Below, one piece after another: positions 42,225 to 46,002 of a stretch of 46,002 nt of DNA. Source of the DNA: JADCRZ01 sp039921525 (lineage in GTDB: Bacteria > Bacteroidota > Bacteroidia > Chitinophagales > Chitinophagaceae); NCBI GenBank assembly GCA_039921525.1, contig JBDSBP010000091.1:1-46002 (forward strand), written 5' to 3'. The notes below the pieces were generated by a model. The model had not been told where the DNA came from, made no database searches, and saw nothing but the letters and a program-made list of their open reading frames with translations. Each line of letters starts with the position of its first letter. The first letter of the stretch is position 1. The translations under genes and the position numbers were made by a program.

Positions 42225-44852
42225 TTACAACTTGATAAGCTTCCTCGAATCGCTCCAGCTACCTATTTGTACTTTTATGTAATAAGTACCGGGAGACAAG
42301 CCTTTTACCAAAAGGTTAAGCTGGGCCACCGACTGTGTCTTTTCAAACCGGAACGTTTTCATAATTTTACCTGATTGGTCGCCCACCTGGATATTGACTG
42401 TTCCAAGATGGCTGTTATTAAGCTGCAATGAAAAGTTATCTCTTACAGGATTAGGATATAAAGAGAAGGATCCCTTTTCTATAGATGATACCGCTTGTTC
42501 TGATACGGCTAATGAAGAACCAACGGGTGATAAACCTGCTGCATTAGTACCGGTAGCGGTTGACAAAAATTCAAACCAGTTAATATTCCAGCTACCATTC
42601 GATGAATAAATTCTAAGCGTTTGATCACCGGCGGGCAGGGATACTGTAGCGCTAACAGTGGTCCAGCTTTGAAAATTTCCCGTTTGCGGCACGTTGATCG
42701 TTTGAAGAACAGTACCTCCTGAATTTCTAAGTTGTATTTGCTGACCGCCATAAGGTGTGGCTACCCGGTAGTTAACCGTGTAGTTCCCGGCTGTGGCAAC
42801 ACTCACATTATAATCAAGCCAATCCCCGCTATCGACCCAGCCTACAATTGAACCGCCGCCTGCATCGGTGGAGGTTGTCGTCAATGTTCCATTCATCGTG
42901 TTATAATTCTCTGCTTCAACCCTGCCTGGTATAACGGTACGGGTGGGTGATTGCGAGCCGGAAATAAATTCAACCCAGTTGATGTTCCAGCTACCATTTG
43001 AGGAATAAATTCTAAGCGTCTGATTTCCTGCAGGAAGTGCAACCGTAGCGGTTGCAGTCGTCCAGTTTTGCGGGCCGCCGGTTTGAGGAACAGTGATGGT
43101 AGCCAAAACTGTACCCGATGAATTTTTGAGCTGCAATTGTTGCGAAGCATAAGAACTGGCCAGGCGGAAATTAACGGTATAATTTCCCGGCGAAGAAACA
43201 GTGGCAGTATAATCCATCCAGTCACCTGTATCAGTCCAGCCCACCAATTTTCCGCCACCGGCATCTGTGGTATTATCGGTAAGAACACCATTCATAGCAC
43301 TGTAGTTTTCTGCTTCTATCTTGCCAGGAATAACGGCGCCAACAGGTGCTCCCGGCGCTCCCGACGCCGCGGCGAAATCAATCCAGTTTATATTCCAGCT
43401 GCCATTTGAGGAATAAATTCTAAGTGTCTGGTTACCTGCCTGAAGAGCAGCGGTAGCAGTTACAGTAGTCCAGTTCTGAACACTACCGGTTTGAGGAACA
43501 ACAACCGTCGCCAGAGCGGTTCCTGATGAATTTCTTAGTTGCAGTTGTTGTGATTCATATTGGGAAGCCAGGCGGAAGCTAACGGTATAATTGCCAGCTG
43601 AAGCCACACTCACATTATAATCCATCCAATCTCCTGTATCTATCCAGCCAACCAGTTTTCCTGCGCCGGCATCCGAGGTATTATCTGTCTGTATGCCATT
43701 CATCGCTGAATAGTTCTCCGCCTCTATCCTGCCTGGGATAGGCATGGCAGTAGTGGAAGCAAGTACCTTAACGGTTACATCGTCATAAGCCGTGCCACCG
43801 CTATTATCAGTAACGGTTAGGCGTAACGTGTAATCGCCTGCTGCCAGGTTGCTTATGGTGGCGTTGCTAATGCCACTGTTATTTATAGAGAATTGTGCAG
43901 GACCTGAAATCTTCGTCCAGTTATAACCGGTAATGTTACCATCATAATCTGTACCACCACCGGCAAGGTTCATACTATTTGTTGGCAACGTGATAGTGAT
44001 ATCACTACCTGCATTTGAAACGGGAAGCTGGTTGGAAGGCTGGGAAGTACCTCTCTGGTATTGTAACATCCACTCATAAACGTTAAGATTGTTTTCCCTG
44101 AAACTGGTAGCATAAGTAGTGGTCCATGCATCATGTCCGCTAACCGGAAAAATCGTTCTCTTAGCAAGAACAGATGGCTTGGGAGAAGACGAATTAATAT
44201 AATCAACGTAGTTAATGGTATAGGAAGAAGGAACAGTAGGATCATTCTGGTTATGCGTGGCCCACACCGGTAAATTAGTGGAAGCTATAACCTGTGCCTT
44301 TGCCGTACTTGGCCCCGATGAACCACAAACAGGCAGCAACGCTGCGAGCCGGTTTGCATAAGCGATACTGTAAGTTGCATAGTCCCAAACACCTCCACCG
44401 CCCATACTAAGACCGGTGAGATAGATCCTGTTGGTATTTACCCGGTAAGTTCTTACTGCATAATCTATAACCCCCTGTACGTCGGTGGCTGAAGGCCAGC
44501 TAATAAATTGGGGAGAGATAACGATAAACTTAAACACCTGTCCGTTTACGGTAAAAGAAACCGGGAAATTTCCTTCGTTAATGAGTTTGGGTGGCCCGTT
44601 TCGTAAAACTGTAGGTAAGGAGGAAACACTACCATCGCCAAGTTCGCCTACACCATGTAAAAAAACAAGTAATGGATATGTTTGCGTTTCACTGCTGTAT
44701 CCCTGGGGCAGGTATTCATAAAACGCTTTTGAATTTGTGATGATGGATTGGTAACGCGGCGTTTGTGTTTGCGCTTTTACACCGGAAAAATTCAGCATTA
44801 AGCTGAGGGTTGCCATTAAATAAATGGAGGCAACCAGGTTTTGGTTCTTCAT
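42225..44852 (-). CDS. Secreted esterase with PKD, three CBM6 and T9SS domains, 875 aa
   Basis: Signal peptide to about residue 27, then an alpha/beta-hydrolase esterase domain (28-265) with FLHGVGELGDG, nucleophile Ser 149 in GLSMGGGG, Asp 204 in NQNDPTVP and His 240 in VSGHDAW, of the Plasmodium/PHB-depolymerase-like type. A PKD domain (277-364) precedes three CBM6-like modules (371-495, 507-630, 641-763), each opening with IEAENYSAMNG-like residues and ending NGSWNINW. The C-terminus (797-875) is a T9SS type A sorting domain (FSLYPNPVRDNFSLQL, RKLIKL). The three CBM6 copies are highly similar even in DNA. The likely role is exported de-esterification of plant polysaccharide. It is monocistronic. 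Confidence 0.9.
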   Translation of the reverse strand: MKNQNLVASIYLMATLSLMLNFSGVKAQTQTPRYQSIITNSKAFYEYLPQGYSSETQTYPLLVFLHGVGELGDGSVSSLPTVLRNGPPKLINEGNFPVSFTVNGQVFKFIVISPQFISWPSATDVQGVIDYAVRTYRVNTNRIYLTGLSMGGGGVWDYATYSIAYANRLAALLPVCGSSGPSTAKAQVIASTNLPVWATHNQNDPTVPSSYTINYVDYINSSSPKPSVLAKRTIFPVSGHDAWTTTYATSFRENNLNVYEWMLQYQRGTSQPSNQLPVSNAGSDITITLPTNSMNLAGGGTDYDGNITGYNWTKISGPAQFSINNSGISNATISNLAAGDYTLRLTVTDNSGGTAYDDVTVKVLASTTAMPIPGRIEAENYSAMNGIQTDNTSDAGAGKLVGWIDTGDWMDYNVSVASAGNYTVSFRLASQYESQQLQLRNSSGTALATVVVPQTGSVQNWTTVTATAALQAGNQTLRIYSSNGSWNINWIDFAAASGAPGAPVGAVIPGKIEAENYSAMNGVLTDNTTDAGGGKLVGWTDTGDWMDYTATVSSPGNYTVNFRLASSYASQQLQLKNSSGTVLATITVPQTGGPQNWTTATATVALPAGNQTLRIYSSNGSWNINWVEFISGSQSPTRTVIPGRVEAENYNTMNGTLTTTSTDAGGGSIVGWVDSGDWLDYNVSVATAGNYTVNYRVATPYGGQQIQLRNSGGTVLQTINVPQTGNFQSWTTVSATVSLPAGDQTLRIYSSNGSWNINWFEFLSTATGTNAAGLSPVGSSLAVSEQAVSSIEKGSFSLYPNPVRDNFSLQLNNSHLGTVNIQVGDQSGKIMKTFRFEKTQSVAQLNLLVKGLSPGTYYIKVQIGSWSDSRKLIKL

Positions 44853-45391
44853 AGAGTAGTCAGTAAATTATTGTTAAGTCAAACTGAGGATAGGTAAGTT
44901 CAGCATCATCGAATATTATGCCAATAGACGTAGATTAAAAATTTTAATGTAAATAGTTATTCACCAATAGAAAGTTTTACGTGGTTTTTGCCGCAATAAA
45001 AACCCCAAAATCCATTAAATAAAATTTTCGACAGCTAATCAACCCCTCATTTACCGAGTTAGCTTATGGATTTCGATATTAGAAAATCGGGCAAGAATGG
45101 CTTCACTCATCGAAACGCAATGCTAGAACTAAGCACTTACCTGTATACGTTTTATAATTTTGTACATCCGAATACTAAATGTTTACGTACATATACGCTT
45201 GAAGTAATTATGAATATGTATTACATTTACAAAAAGAGAGTATGGCTATCTCCAATAGCCCGAAACCTAAAACACTTCCTAAAATTTCATATCCTGATTA
45301 ACCCTGTTTTAATTGTGCTTTAACGATTATTAATGATGGTAGGTTAGCATTAACTAACCCTCTTTACTAATGCAGACCTATAATTAATGTT
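44853..45391. other. 539-base region with no recognised gene
   Basis: AT-rich sequence between divergent genes. The only long plus-strand frame, 45066-45323, is rich in Tyr, Ile and Lys from AT-rich DNA and has no recognisable fold, so it was not called. No hairpin or repeat was noticed. Confidence 0.4.
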
Positions 45392-45718
45392 ATGAAACCG
45401 AATTCTATTCAACAGGAAATATTATTGGTTACCTCCACAAGAATTCCCGAATGGCAATTGGAGCGTACCGATATTTACGACAAGAGCCAGCATCTTTCTT
45501 ACACTGAACAGTTAGAGGAAGCCTGCTGGAATGGTTTACTGGATGACCTGCTTCCGGGAACCATTGAAAAACCAACCTCAGGTAAAAAACTTCATTTGTG
45601 GCAAGTAAGATCGGGATCTTCTTTTATTCGTATCGAACTTTGTACCTTCCCCATAGTAATTGAAAAGCAGTTATCAATAGACCCATACTTTTTTGTTCCA
45701 CAGATGGATTTAAGTTAG
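45392..45718 (+). CDS. Hypothetical protein, 108 aa
   Basis: Starts at ATG 45392 and ends in TAG. The centre is balanced and protein-like: EEACWNGLLDDLLPGTIEKP followed by LHLWQVRSGSSFIRIELC, suggesting a small alpha/beta fold. No signal peptide or membrane segment is seen and no family is recognised. It is a lone gene. Composition similar to the neighbours supports it being real. Confidence 0.6.
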   Translation: MKPNSIQQEILLVTSTRIPEWQLERTDIYDKSQHLSYTEQLEEACWNGLLDDLLPGTIEKPTSGKKLHLWQVRSGSSFIRIELCTFPIVIEKQLSIDPYFFVPQMDLS

Positions 45719-45815
45719 CATTATCCCATTGAAAAATAATGTCGTATTGCCAATCATGCTTTTATCTTTTAAACGGGGGGCATTTATGACCACCGACTTT
45801 ATATAGTATCCCTAA

Positions 45816-45834
45816 ATACCTCATACCTCATACC
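45816..45834 (-). repeat. Short TCATACC heptamer run
   Basis: ATACC followed by two TCATACC units, the same family as the arrays at 20419 and 40852. It is a short member, about 100 bases after the hypothetical gene. Confidence 0.7.
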
Positions 45835-45886
45835 TTTTATATAACATCCGCCAATAAACAGAATTATGATCCAATGCCTGACTAAA

Positions 45887-46002
45887 ATGTAGGGGCGTTT
45901 GTAGGGGCAGGGCTTGCCCCCGCCCCGACTGCATACGAAACTGACAGTATATTTATGCGAGACGTCGACAAAATACCACACGTATCCGGTGTAACAGGGC
46001 GG
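45887..46002. repeat. GGGGCG dispersed repeat, copy B (cut by the window edge)
   Basis: Starts with AATGTAGGGGCGTTTGTAGG, as in copy A at 33508, and shows CTGCATAC, AAACTG, CAGTATATTT and CAGGGCGG in the same order and spacing. The right inverted end lies beyond base 46002. Confidence 0.75.

Noticed and set aside
45066..45323. Plus-strand 85-codon frame
   Set aside because: Composition follows AT-rich DNA and no start signals or fold are visible.

Overview
The window looks like the chromosome of a Bacteroidota member, most likely a soil or plant-associated Chitinophagaceae relative (Niastella/Chitinophaga type). This is inferred from a SusC/SusD pair, a second TonB-dependent receptor with a CarboxypepD-like N-terminus, type IX secretion (T9SS) C-terminal sorting domains, many secreted or lipoprotein polysaccharide-active enzymes, and TAnnTTTG-like -7 promoter boxes. 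No rRNA, tRNA or CRISPR array was seen.

Layout. 1-3.8 kb is a decayed, defence-flavoured segment: a TIR-NB-ARC STAND gene broken by an in-frame amber codon and a frameshift, a scrap of a type I restriction subunit, two overlapping small membrane-protein genes, and a 794-bp group II intron that has lost most of its reverse transcriptase but keeps domain V and a 7-nt EBS1-IBS1 match. 3.9-9.3 kb holds a pentapeptide-repeat protein, a short-chain dehydrogenase and a Gfo/Idh/MocA oxidoreductase in tandem, a small acidic protein and a large SPFH/flotillin-like protein. 9.3-12.4 kb has a pectinesterase with one nonsense codon, two small hypothetical genes and a shattered NHL/PA14/T9SS secreted protein. 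13.0-19.1 kb carries a GH106-type rhamnosidase, a lipoprotein sugar-isomerase-like TIM barrel and a cytochrome P450. 19.3-22.9 kb has DUF4337, a small conserved protein, a VOC protein and a ScyD/ScyE-like lipoprotein. 23.4-33.2 kb holds susD-susC, a 57-residue SH3-like ORF, the potassium transporter kup and a TonB-dependent receptor. 33.5-37.1 kb holds two MITE-like repeats, a bacterial ASK1/MAP3K-like TRAF-binding protein and an M28 peptidase. 37.3-45.7 kb has a YncE-propeller/phosphoesterase fusion, an MgtC/SapB protein, a DUF1080 hydrolase, an esterase-PKD-CBM6x3-T9SS protein and a small hypothetical gene.

The coding genes mostly describe plant-polysaccharide scavenging (uptake by SusCD and TonB receptors, rhamnose- and pectin-directed enzymes, carbohydrate-binding esterase) plus housekeeping transport. 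The most unusual signal lies between the genes. Several unrelated sequence families (GGTATGA, GCTGATA, ACGAATT, CCATTAA) are all tandem heptamers and nearly all are arranged as inverted pairs. One is embedded in a 120-bp composite repeat present as an inverted pair around the VOC and ScyD-like genes. Other foldback or MITE-like elements are also present, and two arrays abut start codons.

Pseudogene density in the first 12.4 kb is high (four broken genes plus an ORF-deleted intron), whereas the rest looks intact. All family names come from reading sequence motifs by eye; no search or alignment program was run.
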